Positions 20,096 through 31,895 of a stretch of 64,000 nt of DNA are shown piece after piece. A program made the translations under genes and the position numbers. Within the stretch, counting starts at the first letter, position 1, and each line of letters starts with the position of its first letter. This stretch comes from Muribaculaceae bacterium. GTDB taxonomy: Bacteria; Bacteroidota; Bacteroidia; Bacteroidales; Muribaculaceae. The DNA is taken from contig JAIDYR010000053.1 of assembly GCA_029057985.1 (NCBI GenBank), forward strand, positions 1-64,000. Direction: 5' to 3'. Under the pieces are notes generated by a model that had not been told where the DNA came from, did no database searches, and saw nothing but the letters and a program-made list of their open reading frames with translations.

Positions 20096-22864
20096 ATGGA
20101 ATACAACCACAAAGAGATTGAAAGCCGCTGGCAACAGTACTGGCGCGATAATAATATCTACAAATGCGCGATCGACCCCTCTCGACCGAAGTTTTACGTC
20201 CTCGACATGTTTCCTTATCCTTCGGGGGCAGGCCTGCACGTAGGTCACCCGCTGGGTTATATCGCAAGCGATATCTATGCGCGCTTCAAACGTCAGCAGG
20301 GTTTCAATGTTCTCCATCCGATGGGTTATGATGCCTATGGACTGCCCGCCGAACAGTACGCTATTCAGACAGGCCAACATCCTGAAAAGACCACTACCGA
20401 CAATATCGCGCGCTATCGCGAACAGCTCGACAAAATCGGGTTTTCATTCGACTGGAGCCGCGAAATCCGCACCTGCGATCCGGAATATTACAAATGGACC
20501 CAATGGGCCTTCATGGAAATGTTCCGTCATTATTATGACCTGGATGCCGATAAAGCACTCCCAATCTCCGAACTTGAAGAGCGCTTCGCTGCCGGCGGAG
20601 CCAAAGGCGTCAACGCAGCATGCGGAAAGGAACTCGATTTTACTGCCGAAGAATGGCAGGCCATGAGCGTGAAGGAGAAGAGCGACGTCCTGATGAACTA
20701 TAGAATCGCCTATCAGGGCGAGACGATGGTCAACTGGTGTGAAGCCCTGGGCACAGTGCTTGCCAACGATGAAGTCAGCGAAGGCCTGAGCGTTCGCGGG
20801 GGTCACCCTGTAGAGCAGAAGGTCATGAATCAATGGTGTCTGCGTGTATCGGCCTACGCTCCCCGCCTGCTCGCCGACCTCGACGGCCTCGAATGGAGCG
20901 ACTCGCTCAAGGAGACCCAGAAAAACTGGATCGGCAAATCGGAAGGAGCCGAAATGCGCTTCCCCGTCAAGAACAGCGACATCGAACTTGAAATCTTCAC
21001 TACCCGCGCCGACACAATCTTCGGAGTCACATTCATGGTAATGGCGCCCGAATCCGCTTACGTCGACTTGCTGACTACTCCCGACCGCCGCGAAGCCGTG
21101 AAGGCTTATCTGGAAGAGGTAAAGCATAAGACAGAGCGCGAACGCATGATCGACAAGCGAGTCAGCGGCGTATTCACCGGGGCTTATGCCATCAACCCCC
21201 TTACCGGACAGGAAATTCCCATATGGGTAAGCGACTACGTACTCGCCGGCTACGGCACAGGAGCGATCATGGCCGTCCCGGCTCATGACTCCCGCGACTA
21301 CGCATTCGCACGCCATTTCGACCTCCCCATAATCCCCCTGATCGAGGGTGCCGACGTAAGCGAAGAAAGCTTCGATGCCAAAGACGGCATCATGATGAAC
21401 TCCAAAGGACCCGAACTTGACCTCAACGGCCTTACTGTCAAGGAAGCTATTGCCAAAACCAAGAAATTCATCGAAGAGAAGGGACTGGGCAAAGTGAAGA
21501 CCAACTATCGCCTGCGCGATGCCATCTTCTCCCGCCAAAGATATTGGGGCGAGCCCTTCCCCGTATACTATAAGGATGGCATCCCCTGCCTGATGGAAGA
21601 ATCCTCTCTGCCGCTCCTTCTGCCTGAAGTCGACAGCTATCTGCCGACAGCCGACGGACAGCCTCCGTTGGGGCGCGCCAAGAATTGGAAGACTCCGGAA
21701 GGATATCCTATAGAAGTCTGCACGATGCCGGGCTTCGCCGGATCTTCGGCCTATTACCTGCGTTACATGGATCCACGCAACGAACATGCTCTCGTCAGCG
21801 AAGAAGCCGACGGCTACTGGCAGGACGTCGACCTCTATATCGGAGGCGCCGAACATGCCACCGGCCACCTTATCTATTCCCGCTTCTGGAATAAATTCCT
21901 TTATGACCTGGGGAAAGTCGTAAAGAAAGAGCCCTTCCGCAAACTCGTCAATCAGGGTATGATCCAGGGCCGGAGCAACTTCGTCTATCGCATAAAGGAT
22001 ACAAATACATTCGTAAGCCACGGCCTGAAGAAAGACTATGATGTCACGCCTATACGGGTAGATATCAACATGGTCAGCAACGACGTGCTTGACACTGAGG
22101 CCTTCCGCAAATGGCGTCCGGATTTCGCTGATGCTGAGTTCATTCTTGAAGACGGCAAGTACCATTGCGGATACGCCGTCGAAAAAATGTCGAAGTCGAT
22201 GTTCAACGTAGTCAATCCGGACGATATCGTCGAACGCTATGGAGCCGACACGCTCCGTCTTTACGAAATGTTCCTCGGCCCGCTTGAGCAATCAAAACCC
22301 TGGGACACCAACGGCATCGACGGCGTCAACAGATTCCTGCGGAAACTCGTCGGCCTCTTCTCGAAAGCCAACCTCGAAGCCAAGGATGCTCCGATGACAA
22401 AGGAAGAGAAGAAAGCCGTCAATAAACTCATCAAGAAGGTCACTCAGGATATCGAGAACTTCTCCTTCAATACCTCCGTTGCGGCCTTCATGATCGCAGT
22501 CAATGACCTCACAGCCCTAAAATCCACCAATGCAGAGGCAATGCGGATCATCACGACCCTGCTTGCACCCTTCGCTCCGCATATAGCAGAAGAATTCTGG
22601 CATCAGCTCGGCGAAGAAGGCAGCGTTGTCGACGCAAAATGGCCGGAATGGGATGAGGAAGCCCTCAAGGATGATTCTGTAAAATATGCTGTCAGCTTCA
22701 ACGGCAAGGCCCGATTCACTATTGAAGTTCCCGCCGGCAAATCTCCCAAAGAGGTAGAAGCTATCGCACTTGGGGACCCTGCGGCTGCAAAATGGCTCGA
22801 AGGAAAGACTGTCCGCAAGGTCATTGTCGTTCCCAATAAGATAGTCAATGTCGTCATCGGCTGA
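20096..22864 (+). CDS. leuS: Leucyl-tRNA synthetase
   Basis: 922 aa; [18 protein letters not shown] (HIGH), [16 protein letters not shown] (KMSKS). Confidence 0.97.
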   Translation: MEYNHKEIESRWQQYWRDNNIYKCAIDPSRPKFYVLDMFPYPSGAGLHVGHPLGYIASDIYARFKRQQGFNVLHPMGYDAYGLPAEQYAIQTGQHPEKTTTDNIARYREQLDKIGFSFDWSREIRTCDPEYYKWTQWAFMEMFRHYYDLDADKALPISELEERFAAGGAKGVNAACGKELDFTAEEWQAMSVKEKSDVLMNYRIAYQGETMVNWCEALGTVLANDEVSEGLSVRGGHPVEQKVMNQWCLRVSAYAPRLLADLDGLEWSDSLKETQKNWIGKSEGAEMRFPVKNSDIELEIFTTRADTIFGVTFMVMAPESAYVDLLTTPDRREAVKAYLEEVKHKTERERMIDKRVSGVFTGAYAINPLTGQEIPIWVSDYVLAGYGTGAIMAVPAHDSRDYAFARHFDLPIIPLIEGADVSEESFDAKDGIMMNSKGPELDLNGLTVKEAIAKTKKFIEEKGLGKVKTNYRLRDAIFSRQRYWGEPFPVYYKDGIPCLMEESSLPLLLPEVDSYLPTADGQPPLGRAKNWKTPEGYPIEVCTMPGFAGSSAYYLRYMDPRNEHALVSEEADGYWQDVDLYIGGAEHATGHLIYSRFWNKFLYDLGKVVKKEPFRKLVNQGMIQGRSNFVYRIKDTNTFVSHGLKKDYDVTPIRVDINMVSNDVLDTEAFRKWRPDFADAEFILEDGKYHCGYAVEKMSKSMFNVVNPDDIVERYGADTLRLYEMFLGPLEQSKPWDTNGIDGVNRFLRKLVGLFSKANLEAKDAPMTKEEKKAVNKLIKKVTQDIENFSFNTSVAAFMIAVNDLTALKSTNAEAMRIITTLLAPFAPHIAEEFWHQLGEEGSVVDAKWPEWDEEALKDDSVKYAVSFNGKARFTIEVPAGKSPKEVEAIALGDPAAAKWLEGKTVRKVIVVPNKIVNVVIG

Positions 22865-22912
22865 ATAAGCCCGATGTCCGCAATAAAGAGCCCGAGATAA
22901 CGTTATAAGGAT

Positions 22913-23527
22913 ATGCCGACTAACTCTGAAAAGCGCGAATTGGTCTTCGCGACCAATAATCCTCATAAACTTTCCGAGATCCGCCGAATCGTAGGGGATT
23001 CGATCCGCATCCTGTCGCTGGCAGATATAGATTGCTTTGAAGAAATCCCCGAGACTGCCCCTACTCTTGAAGGTAATTCCCTTCTGAAAGCCCGCTGGAT
23101 CAAGGATCGTTACGGCAAGGACTGCTTCGCCGACGACACCGGCCTTATGGTCGATGCCCTCGGCGGAGAGCCCGGCGTAATGTCGGCCAGATACGCCGGA
23201 CCGGACTGCAGTCCGGAGGATAATATGACCCTTCTGTTGAAAAATATGACGGGTATCAAAAATCGCAAAGCGCGATTTGCCACTGTCATCACCCTCATCG
23301 AGGGTGACAAAGTGTCTACCTTTACGGGAGAAGTCGCAGGACGCATCGCCGAGCGACGCGATGGCACAGCCGGATTCGGGTACGACCCCATATTCATCGC
23401 CGACGAATCCGGCATGACTTTCGCCAACATGGATGCCGATGCAAAAAACGCAATCTCCCATCGCGGACGCGCTACAGCCAAACTGCTCGATTATCTCAAA
23501 AGTCAGATCAGTCTTCAATCTACGTAA
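22913..23527 (+). CDS. rdgB: XTP/dITP diphosphatase (RdgB/HAM1)
   Basis: LVFATNNPHKLSEIR, DDTGLMVDALGGEPGVMSARYAG, GFGYDPIF. Confidence 0.93.
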   Translation: MPTNSEKRELVFATNNPHKLSEIRRIVGDSIRILSLADIDCFEEIPETAPTLEGNSLLKARWIKDRYGKDCFADDTGLMVDALGGEPGVMSARYAGPDCSPEDNMTLLLKNMTGIKNRKARFATVITLIEGDKVSTFTGEVAGRIAERRDGTAGFGYDPIFIADESGMTFANMDADAKNAISHRGRATAKLLDYLKSQISLQST

Positions 23528-23560
23528 GACCGTATCCAACTCCTATCCATCTTTCTGAAA

Positions 23561-26059
23561 ATGAAAAATCTACATATCCTATTCACACTCGCTTTATTGC
23601 TGATAAGCGCCGGCTCCCGCGCCGCGATTACCGGCCAATGGGTCATGCACCCTACTTTCGATAACTCTGTCACCAAAGTAATCGACACCCCCACCCGCAC
23701 GTATTTCATGGGGTATAACCAACAATATAACCCCTCCGTCGCATCCAAAAACACGACCGATCAGACCCTCTTCTATCTCGACAAGGAAGGGGATGAAATC
23801 GTAGGCGCTTACCGCGAATACGCTCTTGCTTCCCCGGCAGTCGACAAGATAGAATATAATCCTGCAAAAAAATACCTTCTTATTCTGTATAAGAATCAGG
23901 ATATCGACCTGCTTTATGATTCAGGCAAGGTCGTCAATATCCCCGCTCTTCTGCATGCCGATATTCCCGGAGCGCGTGGAGTCAACTCCATCGCATTCAC
24001 ACCCTGGGACAACCTTATCTGGCTGGCAACAGAATACGGATATGTGATAATCGACGATGAGAAACAGGAAGTGAAAGACTCCCGCAATTACGGAATCTCC
24101 TTCTCGGGAGCATGCCGCGTCGGCGACTACATACTTCTGACCACTCCTACAGCAGCATATCTCGCTCCGGCAGCCGACGGCCGCATATCACTCTCCGACT
24201 ATCGCAAGCTTGAGTCCGTTCAAGGTGCGGATATTCTCTATCCTCTCAGTTCTACAAAAATTGTCACCAACAATATCGATCCCTCCACATCATCTCCCAA
24301 TACTATCCGGATGTATAACTTCACGGATGGCGAATTAGTGGAAATGGTAAAACACAACCCCTGGGGCCCCGTGACGTTATTTCCCTGCGAACAGGGCGTT
24401 TGCCTCTATTATACAAAGAAATATATCATCTATGGGCGTGAAGGCAACAAGACCGTCATCTATGGCGATCGACCCGAAGAAGACAACGGAATCATGACCT
24501 CCGCATCATGGGATCTTAAGAATTTCCAGACTGTACTACCCCGCAAAGGCATCCGCACGATGCAGATCGGGAGCGACGGGAAATCCATTCTTACACGCGA
24601 CTTTACTCTCCCCAACGCGCCCAACGCTTATTGGAGCCGAGGCATGGCATATCATCCCAAATTTGGAATGCTTGTCAATTCTCATGGCCCGGAGATGATC
24701 TTCAATTCTGAGAATGTCAATCAGATTGTAGAGCCCATTCTCCTTTCAGCTCTCTCAGGAGGCAACTGGACCCCTATGTCGCCCGCTTACCGCAATCCTG
24801 CCCAGACCAATATCGGGTTCGACCCCTTCGGACTCGCCATTGATCCGGCCGACAACCGATATGTCTACTCAGGATCCCCCTTCTCCGGAATGGTCCGTCT
24901 TAACCTCGACGATCCCGACGACATTCTCCACTACTCTTTCCCCGGAGATGCCACTGCCAACCTACCGGGCTACGTAGAAAGTAATCCCATTCAGGAAGGA
25001 TGGGCACGCCTCTGCCATTATTCGGCGCCGAAATTTGATCATCAGAATACTCTTTGGTCGCAGTTTACCATTCAGGGCGGCGCAGATGCAGAACTTCGCT
25101 ATCTGACTGAAGCCGACCGAAAAGCATCAAAAGATGCCTCCTCGGCTCGCCCATTCCGGAAACTCATCATCCCCGGCGTGGAGCAAAACATCTTCACCGT
25201 CATGACTCCCCTCGCTTCGAGTCATAACCGCAATCTGATTCTCTATACGACCGGAAGCACAATCGTCGTCTACAATCATGCGGGGACGCCCGAGAGTACC
25301 TCCGACGATACCCGCGCGACCCTTACAGGCACATTTACCGATCAGGATGGTGGTATAGTGAGCTTATCCGGCATCAACTGCCACTACGAAGACCCGCAGA
25401 CAGGTTTCGTATGGTTCGGCACTAACAGCGGCGTCTACTATCTCCAGCCGCAGAGCATTCTTCGCGGCCAGACCAATGTCAACCGCATCAAGGTAGCCCG
25501 AAACGACGGCACTTCACTGGCCGACTATCTCCTTAACGGAGTCGGGGTACGCGATATCACGACCGACAGCCAGGGACGTAAATGGTTTGGTTCCGCCGGA
25601 GCCGGCATCGTAGTCACTTCAGCCGACGGAAAGACTGTACATCAGGAATTTACGACTGCAAACTCCGACATCCCTTCCAACTACATATATAAGATCTGCT
25701 ATAACCCGGCGTCCAACTCAATGATGGTATCTACCGACCAGGGACTTGCAGAATTCTTCCTCGGAGGCGCAGCCGCTGATGAAGAAAAAGAGGAAGTAAG
25801 GGCTTATCCGAATCCGGTAGCTCCGGACTATTATGGATGGGTCACTATCGATGGTCTGCCCGACAATTCTATGGTCAAGATCGTCGACGCTTCCGGCAAC
25901 CTCGTGCGTGAACTCGGCCGCGCCGAAAGCGGCTCGATCCAATGGGATGTGCTCAACCTCAATAATGCCCGCGTCAAGACAGGCGTCTACTACGTCCTCT
26001 CTTCCCCGGCTTCCGGATCAGGAGAATCAAACGTAGCAAAAATCTTAGTAATGAATTAA
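23561..26059 (+). CDS. PorZ-like beta-propeller protein with T9SS type A sorting domain
   Basis: Signal peptide, WVMHPTFDN start, propeller repeats, C-terminal VRAYPNPVAPDYYGWVTIDGLPDNSMVKIVDASGNLVREL..VKTGVYYVLSS..VAKILVMN. Confidence 0.75.
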   Translation: MKNLHILFTLALLLISAGSRAAITGQWVMHPTFDNSVTKVIDTPTRTYFMGYNQQYNPSVASKNTTDQTLFYLDKEGDEIVGAYREYALASPAVDKIEYNPAKKYLLILYKNQDIDLLYDSGKVVNIPALLHADIPGARGVNSIAFTPWDNLIWLATEYGYVIIDDEKQEVKDSRNYGISFSGACRVGDYILLTTPTAAYLAPAADGRISLSDYRKLESVQGADILYPLSSTKIVTNNIDPSTSSPNTIRMYNFTDGELVEMVKHNPWGPVTLFPCEQGVCLYYTKKYIIYGREGNKTVIYGDRPEEDNGIMTSASWDLKNFQTVLPRKGIRTMQIGSDGKSILTRDFTLPNAPNAYWSRGMAYHPKFGMLVNSHGPEMIFNSENVNQIVEPILLSALSGGNWTPMSPAYRNPAQTNIGFDPFGLAIDPADNRYVYSGSPFSGMVRLNLDDPDDILHYSFPGDATANLPGYVESNPIQEGWARLCHYSAPKFDHQNTLWSQFTIQGGADAELRYLTEADRKASKDASSARPFRKLIIPGVEQNIFTVMTPLASSHNRNLILYTTGSTIVVYNHAGTPESTSDDTRATLTGTFTDQDGGIVSLSGINCHYEDPQTGFVWFGTNSGVYYLQPQSILRGQTNVNRIKVARNDGTSLADYLLNGVGVRDITTDSQGRKWFGSAGAGIVVTSADGKTVHQEFTTANSDIPSNYIYKICYNPASNSMMVSTDQGLAEFFLGGAAADEEKEEVRAYPNPVAPDYYGWVTIDGLPDNSMVKIVDASGNLVRELGRAESGSIQWDVLNLNNARVKTGVYYVLSSPASGSGESNVAKILVMN

Positions 26060-26079
26060 TCTCCCTTCCATCAATATAA

Positions 26080-27483
26080 ATGATGACAAAGACATTAATA
26101 TTCGGCCTTTTCGCCGCTTCAATATTTCAAGCTTCAGCTGTCAGCATCAATACCCTCCCGGGTCAGCTTGCCGACCGCCTCGCGGAATCCACTCCCGACT
26201 CCGAACTTATAATCACCGGCACTGCTGATGCCCGCGATCTTAATATTCTCCGCGCACCGGCATATCCCATCAGGACGCTCGACCTCTCTTCCACCTCGAT
26301 CACTAATCTGACAGCCGACTCACCCGTGCATCTCGGCAAGACGATGTTTAAGGCAGGCCATCTTCCGGCTTATATTCTATTCAAGGCGCCATATAAGTCA
26401 ATAGTTCTTCCTTCGGATATCACAGACATTGAAGCCGGAGCCCTCGCCGGAAGCCAAATCGAAGAAATCATCATCCCGGATGGAGTCACCTCTATCGGTG
26501 AATACGCCTTCTACGGATGCCATAATCTTAAGAAAGTGACCCTCCCGCAGTCATTACTGACACTCGGACGCGGAGCTTTCGCGGATTGCCCGGCTCTGAT
26601 CGACATAAACATCGCCGACACAAGACTCACCACTCTTCCGGAAGAATGTCTTGCCGGAGCGGTCTCACTCCGGCTGCTCGACGCTCCCTCTATCATTAAG
26701 GTCGAGACCCGCGCCCTCGCAGGGTCCGGAATAGAAAGCCTGGAACTCCCGGGAGTCCGTACGCTCGCCCCCTTCGCGCTTGCGGATATGCACAATCTGG
26801 TCATCCTTAGCGTAGGACCTAACGCAACTTTTGATATCGGCACCCTCATGAACTGCAATTCGCTGATTGCTCTTCAGGGAGCGCCCGAAAATCTTCCCGA
26901 TCTATTCGTCGCCAATTGCAGCAACCTGAATCCTGACGTAATGCTCAGCACTTCGGAATCCATAGGAAAATATGCAATAGCCAACTCGGCCGCCCCGACA
27001 ATAGTGCTCGGACCCAACGTTGTCAGTCTTGACGAAAACTCTTTCAAAGGGGCTGTCAATCTCACTCATATTGATGCGACCGCTCTCGAAGGAGACGTTC
27101 CGGCAATTGCAGACAATGCCTTTGCAGGCATCGACCCGTCAATGGTAAAAGTTAAGGTTGCCGACCGGCATGAGGACCCATGGTTTGCCCATCCGGTCTG
27201 GAGCAGATTTGACTTATATTCCGACGCACGACTGACGGATATAGAGGAAATTCCCGATTCGTCTTCATCAATAAAAGTCTATATCGCAGGCAATACACTT
27301 CATATAGAAGCTCCTGCTCCTGTAAAAAGCGGAGCGATTTATGATATGTCAGGTCAGATCCTGCTCGATATCCCTGCCGGCGACAATATCATCGATCTTG
27401 ATATCTCCGATCTCCCTAAAGGTGTGAGCATAGTCAGCGTGAAGACTGCCGACGAATTCAAGGGTATCAAAATCTTACTTTGA
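26080..27483 (+). CDS. BspA-type leucine-rich repeat protein with T9SS-like C-terminus
   Basis: SIGEYAFYGCHNLKKVTLPQSLLTLGRGAFADCPAL repeats; C-terminal GAIYDMSGQILLDIPAGDNIIDLDISDLPKGVSIV. Confidence 0.8.
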   Translation: MMTKTLIFGLFAASIFQASAVSINTLPGQLADRLAESTPDSELIITGTADARDLNILRAPAYPIRTLDLSSTSITNLTADSPVHLGKTMFKAGHLPAYILFKAPYKSIVLPSDITDIEAGALAGSQIEEIIIPDGVTSIGEYAFYGCHNLKKVTLPQSLLTLGRGAFADCPALIDINIADTRLTTLPEECLAGAVSLRLLDAPSIIKVETRALAGSGIESLELPGVRTLAPFALADMHNLVILSVGPNATFDIGTLMNCNSLIALQGAPENLPDLFVANCSNLNPDVMLSTSESIGKYAIANSAAPTIVLGPNVVSLDENSFKGAVNLTHIDATALEGDVPAIADNAFAGIDPSMVKVKVADRHEDPWFAHPVWSRFDLYSDARLTDIEEIPDSSSSIKVYIAGNTLHIEAPAPVKSGAIYDMSGQILLDIPAGDNIIDLDISDLPKGVSIVSVKTADEFKGIKILL

Positions 27484-27559
27484 CAATATAATATCCATTA
27501 ACCCGGACAAGGACTCAATGCAAATATCCATTGAATCCTGAGTCCGGGATTAACTATTT

Positions 27560-28312
27560 ATGGGAAAAAATAAGCTTAAGAAATTCGCCGAAATGGCAGA
27601 GATGAGCAATGTGGTTCAATGCCCGCGTGAAACCCTGATTGCCGGCGGATTCCCTTTGAAAGGCCATTGGCGCGATGAATTCTTCAAAACCGACAGTCCG
27701 ATAGTTCTCGAACTCGGCTGCGGGAAAGGGGAATATACAGTAGGGTTGGCACGCGTCAATCCCGACCGACTTTTTATCGGCATAGATATCAAAGGAGCGA
27801 GAATGTATACCGGAGCCCGACAGGCACTCGACGAAAAGATTCCTAATGCAGCCTTCTTGCGGACCGAGATACAGCTCATCGAAAATTTCTTCGGCCAAGG
27901 CGAAGTCGACGAACTCTGGATCACATTCCCGGACCCTCAGATGAAGAAAGTAAATAAGCGACTGACTTCGACGCGCCTGCTGCGCTGCTACCGTAAAATC
28001 ATGAAGCCGGGAGGAATCATTAATCTGAAGACTGATTCCCCATTCCTTTTCGAATATACCCGCCGACTTGTCGAGCTCAACGGAATGGAGATACTCGATA
28101 TGTCGACAGATCTCCATAATGAAGGACGCGACGATGCGACCACCCGCATCCGCACCGCCTATGAGACTCAATGGATATCACGCGGAAAATCTATAAAATT
28201 CCTCTCATTCCGCCTTGGAGAGGGCGAACTTCAGGAACCCGACGTCGAAGATCTCGAACGCGACGATTACCGGGCAATTCCTCGCTTCGATGCCACGGCG
28301 ATAGCTAATTAA
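27560..28312 (+). CDS. trmB: tRNA (guanine-N7)-methyltransferase
   Basis: LELGCGKGEYTVGLA, FIGIDIKGARM, ITFPDPQMKK.NKRLTSTRLL. Confidence 0.93.
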   Translation: MGKNKLKKFAEMAEMSNVVQCPRETLIAGGFPLKGHWRDEFFKTDSPIVLELGCGKGEYTVGLARVNPDRLFIGIDIKGARMYTGARQALDEKIPNAAFLRTEIQLIENFFGQGEVDELWITFPDPQMKKVNKRLTSTRLLRCYRKIMKPGGIINLKTDSPFLFEYTRRLVELNGMEILDMSTDLHNEGRDDATTRIRTAYETQWISRGKSIKFLSFRLGEGELQEPDVEDLERDDYRAIPRFDATAIAN

Positions 28313-28446
28313 TCTCTCTATAACGGTGCTTACACCATTATAGACGAATGATCATCATATAACCGAACAACCACGAAGTTAATGTGAATCCCGGCTACGG
28401 CGCTTGCGCCTTTATAACCGGACAATCACGAAGTTAAAATGACTCT

Positions 28447-29589
28447 ATGTTGCAACTTTACCCTAACCTTATAATCGACGTACTCAAAAACGTCCGTTAC
28501 CCCGGCAATGGCAAGAGTCTTGTCGAGAACGATATGATTGTCGATGACATGCGCATTGACGGCAATAAAGTTTCATTCTCCATTCTCTTCGAGAAGCCGA
28601 CAGATCCTTTCATCAAATCCGTAGTGAGAAGCGCCGAAGCCGCACTTCAGCAGGCTATCGGAGACGAACTCGAAATCAAAGGTAATATCTCTGCCAAATT
28701 CCGCCATCAACTCCCCAAAGCTCCGGCCAAGCTTCTGCCCGGAGTCAAAAATATCATCGGAGTCTCTTCCGGCAAGGGGGGAGTAGGGAAATCCACTGTT
28801 GCCGCTAACCTCGCTATCGCACTCGCTGCTAAAGGCTATAAAGTCGGGCTGCTGGATGCCGATATATTCGGCCCATCGATGCCCAAAATGTTCGGAGTCG
28901 AAGACGAAGGAATCTATATGGTCAATCAGGAAGGTAGAGATTGGATTGAACCTATCGAGAAATATGGCGTCAAGATGCTTTCGATCGGTTTTCTGGTCGA
29001 CAAAGAGAAAGCCGTCTTATGGCGCGGCACTATGGCCTCCAATGCCCTTAAGCAATTGATCGAAGACGCATGGTGGGGAGATCTGGATTATTTCCTTATC
29101 GATATGCCGCCCGGCACGTCGGATATCCATCTGACTCTCGTCCAGACTCTGGGCATAACAGGCGTCGTAGTCGTCTCTACTCCGCAGGAAGTGGCTCTGG
29201 CTGATGCACGCAAAGGCATCGCGATGTTCCGGGATCCCAAAGTCAATGTGCCAATTCTCGGCATCGTAGAGAATATGGCTTACTTCACTCCACTCCCCCA
29301 TCCGGAAGAAAAATATTATATCTTCGGAGAAGGAGGCGCAAAGCGCCTGGCTGAAGAACTTGAGGTCAGACTGCTTGCGGAAGTGCCCCTCGTAGCCGGC
29401 ATACGCGAAGATGCCGACAACGGCGAGCCTACCTCTTTAAAACTTCAGGCTGCCGAACTGACCGGCAATCAGGCTTACCTCAACCCTGAAGCAGAAGCTT
29501 TCAAGATATTGAGCGACAATGTCATCAAAGCTGTAGAGGAACGCAACTCAACTCTCCCTCCATCGCATAAAGTCGAAATGCAACGATAA
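28447..29589 (+). CDS. mrp: Mrp/NBP35-family Fe-S cluster carrier ATPase
   Basis: GVSSGKGGVGKSTVAANLA, DADIFGPSMPKMFG, DMPPGTSDIHLTL. Confidence 0.93.
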   Translation: MLQLYPNLIIDVLKNVRYPGNGKSLVENDMIVDDMRIDGNKVSFSILFEKPTDPFIKSVVRSAEAALQQAIGDELEIKGNISAKFRHQLPKAPAKLLPGVKNIIGVSSGKGGVGKSTVAANLAIALAAKGYKVGLLDADIFGPSMPKMFGVEDEGIYMVNQEGRDWIEPIEKYGVKMLSIGFLVDKEKAVLWRGTMASNALKQLIEDAWWGDLDYFLIDMPPGTSDIHLTLVQTLGITGVVVVSTPQEVALADARKGIAMFRDPKVNVPILGIVENMAYFTPLPHPEEKYYIFGEGGAKRLAEELEVRLLAEVPLVAGIREDADNGEPTSLKLQAAELTGNQAYLNPEAEAFKILSDNVIKAVEERNSTLPPSHKVEMQR

Positions 29590-29602
29590 ATCATATTACG
29601 TA

Positions 29603-30436
29603 ATGAAACGCCTGCTGCTTCTTTGCGCAATTATAATCGGGTCTGTCCTTACGCTCCCTGCTCAGATTATCGGAGGCGAGGCCCCCGAAGAACTGACCGA
29701 CTCTCTGAAAAAATCCTACAATGGTCCGTTCTTTGGTCTTTATAAAGACAACTACTTCACTGTCGGCACCGCCATAGGCGAAAAGCCGACCAAGTTGAAT
29801 TCAGATGTCAAATTCCAGATTTCTCTGGCAATACGCCTGACCAACTCGTCGCTACCCTGGGGCACCTACCTCTATCTGTTTTATACCCAGAAGACATTCT
29901 GGAATGTATTTCAGAACTCCATGCCCATGCGCGACATGAATTTCAATCCGGGAATCGGACTGACTAAGCCTTTCTTCTCGAAAGGGCGATATGTAGGCAA
30001 AATGTCGCTTATCGTAGAGCATGAATCCAATGGGCGCGACGGCGATGCATCCCGCTCTTGGAATCGTATAGCCCTGTCGGGCTCAGCTATAGTCAGCGAC
30101 TGGCTGATGGTCCATGCAAAATATTGGATTCCGATTGTCGACGGCATGAATAACAAAGACCTCCTCTATTACAATGGACTCTTCCAATGGGGATTTGAAC
30201 TGACCAGCCGCAATAAACGCTGGCAGGGGGGCTTCACATTCGTAAAGCGTAAGGGCAACTTCTTCAACTGGAACACTATCATCGAGGCTTCATGGCTCGT
30301 AGCTCCGAAATCCAATGTCAATCTATTCGCTCAATACTACAATGGTTACGGAGAAAATCTTCTCGACTACAATCAGTTTCATTCGCGCCTGCGCGTAGGA
30401 CTCGTATTCAAACCTCGACTTTTTTCAGATTTCTAA
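29603..30436 (+). CDS. pldA: Outer-membrane phospholipase A
   Basis: VEHESNGRDGDASRSWNR and QYYNGYGENLLDYN catalytic/Ca-site motifs, beta-barrel. Confidence 0.85.
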   Translation: MKRLLLLCAIIIGSVLTLPAQIIGGEAPEELTDSLKKSYNGPFFGLYKDNYFTVGTAIGEKPTKLNSDVKFQISLAIRLTNSSLPWGTYLYLFYTQKTFWNVFQNSMPMRDMNFNPGIGLTKPFFSKGRYVGKMSLIVEHESNGRDGDASRSWNRIALSGSAIVSDWLMVHAKYWIPIVDGMNNKDLLYYNGLFQWGFELTSRNKRWQGGFTFVKRKGNFFNWNTIIEASWLVAPKSNVNLFAQYYNGYGENLLDYNQFHSRLRVGLVFKPRLFSDF

Positions 30437-30521
30437 CTCTGCAGTCAGAGTTGGAAATCTAAATAAGTAATAAGTCTGCCGGGGTGCAGATTGGAGGGGA
30501 TGATAATCTTTAATCTGAAAA

Positions 30522-31712
30522 TTGCTGAATATGTCGATTATTATATTTGCAGTCACATTATTGCTTGTCATGTCCGCAATATTCTACGGACTTGCGCCCT
30601 GGAGAAAAGTGGCTGCCTATGAAACCCGGACTACCGGACTGGAGGCATTGCCCAAGATATCGGTAGTAGCATATGCTCTCCGGGATGAGGATGATCTGGA
30701 GGAATATATTGATATACTTCTGGCTCAGGATTATCCCGACTTTGAAGTGATTCTTGTCTGCGATGCATCTGCGGAGGCTTCTGCCATGATCTCCGAGAAA
30801 TATGAGAACGTCAGCAACCTGCACGTGACCTTCATCCCTCCGGGATCGCATAATCTCAGCCGGCGCAAACTCGCCCAGACCCTGGGAATCAAACGCGCAT
30901 CCGGTGACGTCGTAGTGACTACTTCGACCTCCGTAAAACCGCGTTCCGACAAATGGCTTCGGGCTATGGCCGAACCCTTCGCCGATTCCGAGATAAATAT
31001 TGCGTGCGGTTATGTCCATCCTACCTTTGCCGACTATAAAGGACCGGCCAAATGGTATCGCCAGATGGATAATGTCCTGACCTCGGCTCAATGGATGGCA
31101 TCTGCAATCGACGGCCATCCCTATCGCGGCGACGGATATAATCTGGCCTTCCGCCGGCGTCTCTTTTTCGAAGTAAAGGGGTATTCGTCATCACTGACCC
31201 TCGTCGACGGCGACGATGATATTTTCATCACTTCAATCAGCACCGGCTCCGATGGAGTCCTGGTCCTCAATCCGGATTCTTTTGTCGATACCCAATGGGA
31301 ATCCGAAGCCAACCGCATGCATGTCGAATACAAAGACCGCTATGCCTTCACCCGGAAATATCTTCCCAAGGCGCCGTTTATAAGAGCTGCTTCGCTCGCC
31401 TGGGCCCAATGGTTTTCATTAGCGGCCCTGATAGGCATCGTAATGACGGCATTGCCTGAAATATTCAGCCTGAAAGCCGGGGCATCATCTGAAATCTCTT
31501 CAATTGTCACTCTCGGCCTTGCGATGCTATGCGTAATAGGATTCTGGCTTTATGAGATTATGACCTATCGTCGGCTGGCCTCACGCCTTGAGGCGGTAAG
31601 ACTCTTCTGGGGTGTAATTCCCTTCATGCTCTGGCGACCTGTCGGGAACTTCATATTTTTCCTGAATCACTATCCTTCGAGAAAAAGCCATTATACCTGG
31701 ATCCGGCATTGA
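30522..31712 (+). CDS. Glycosyltransferase family 2-like membrane protein
   Basis: ILLAQDYPDFEVILVCDAS, GDGYNLAFRR, LVDGDDDIFI, C-terminal TM helices. Confidence 0.8.
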   Translation: MLNMSIIIFAVTLLLVMSAIFYGLAPWRKVAAYETRTTGLEALPKISVVAYALRDEDDLEEYIDILLAQDYPDFEVILVCDASAEASAMISEKYENVSNLHVTFIPPGSHNLSRRKLAQTLGIKRASGDVVVTTSTSVKPRSDKWLRAMAEPFADSEINIACGYVHPTFADYKGPAKWYRQMDNVLTSAQWMASAIDGHPYRGDGYNLAFRRRLFFEVKGYSSSLTLVDGDDDIFITSISTGSDGVLVLNPDSFVDTQWESEANRMHVEYKDRYAFTRKYLPKAPFIRAASLAWAQWFSLAALIGIVMTALPEIFSLKAGASSEISSIVTLGLAMLCVIGFWLYEIMTYRRLASRLEAVRLFWGVIPFMLWRPVGNFIFFLNHYPSRKSHYTWIRH

Positions 31713-31895
31713 GGTAATTTTCTCTTTCCGCTACTCCCTGTTTTGCTTCCTGAATGACGAAGGATTGTCAGTTTGACTCCCTCGGATGCCCGATATTTGG
31801 ACGATATTTATTATCTTTGCATTTTCAGGAACCAACGGCCAACTTACGATTCCCTCGAATCGAAGAGGCATGAGAGTTTTACCAAACTATCATTC

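Noticed and set aside
23561-27483. PorZ-like and BspA-like pair as a novel secretion system
   Set aside because: Both fit known T9SS cargo/component types; no additional unexplained genes are linked.
30731-31333. Minus-strand ORFs inside the GT2 gene
   Set aside because: Fully contained antisense frames with no start context or recognisable motifs.
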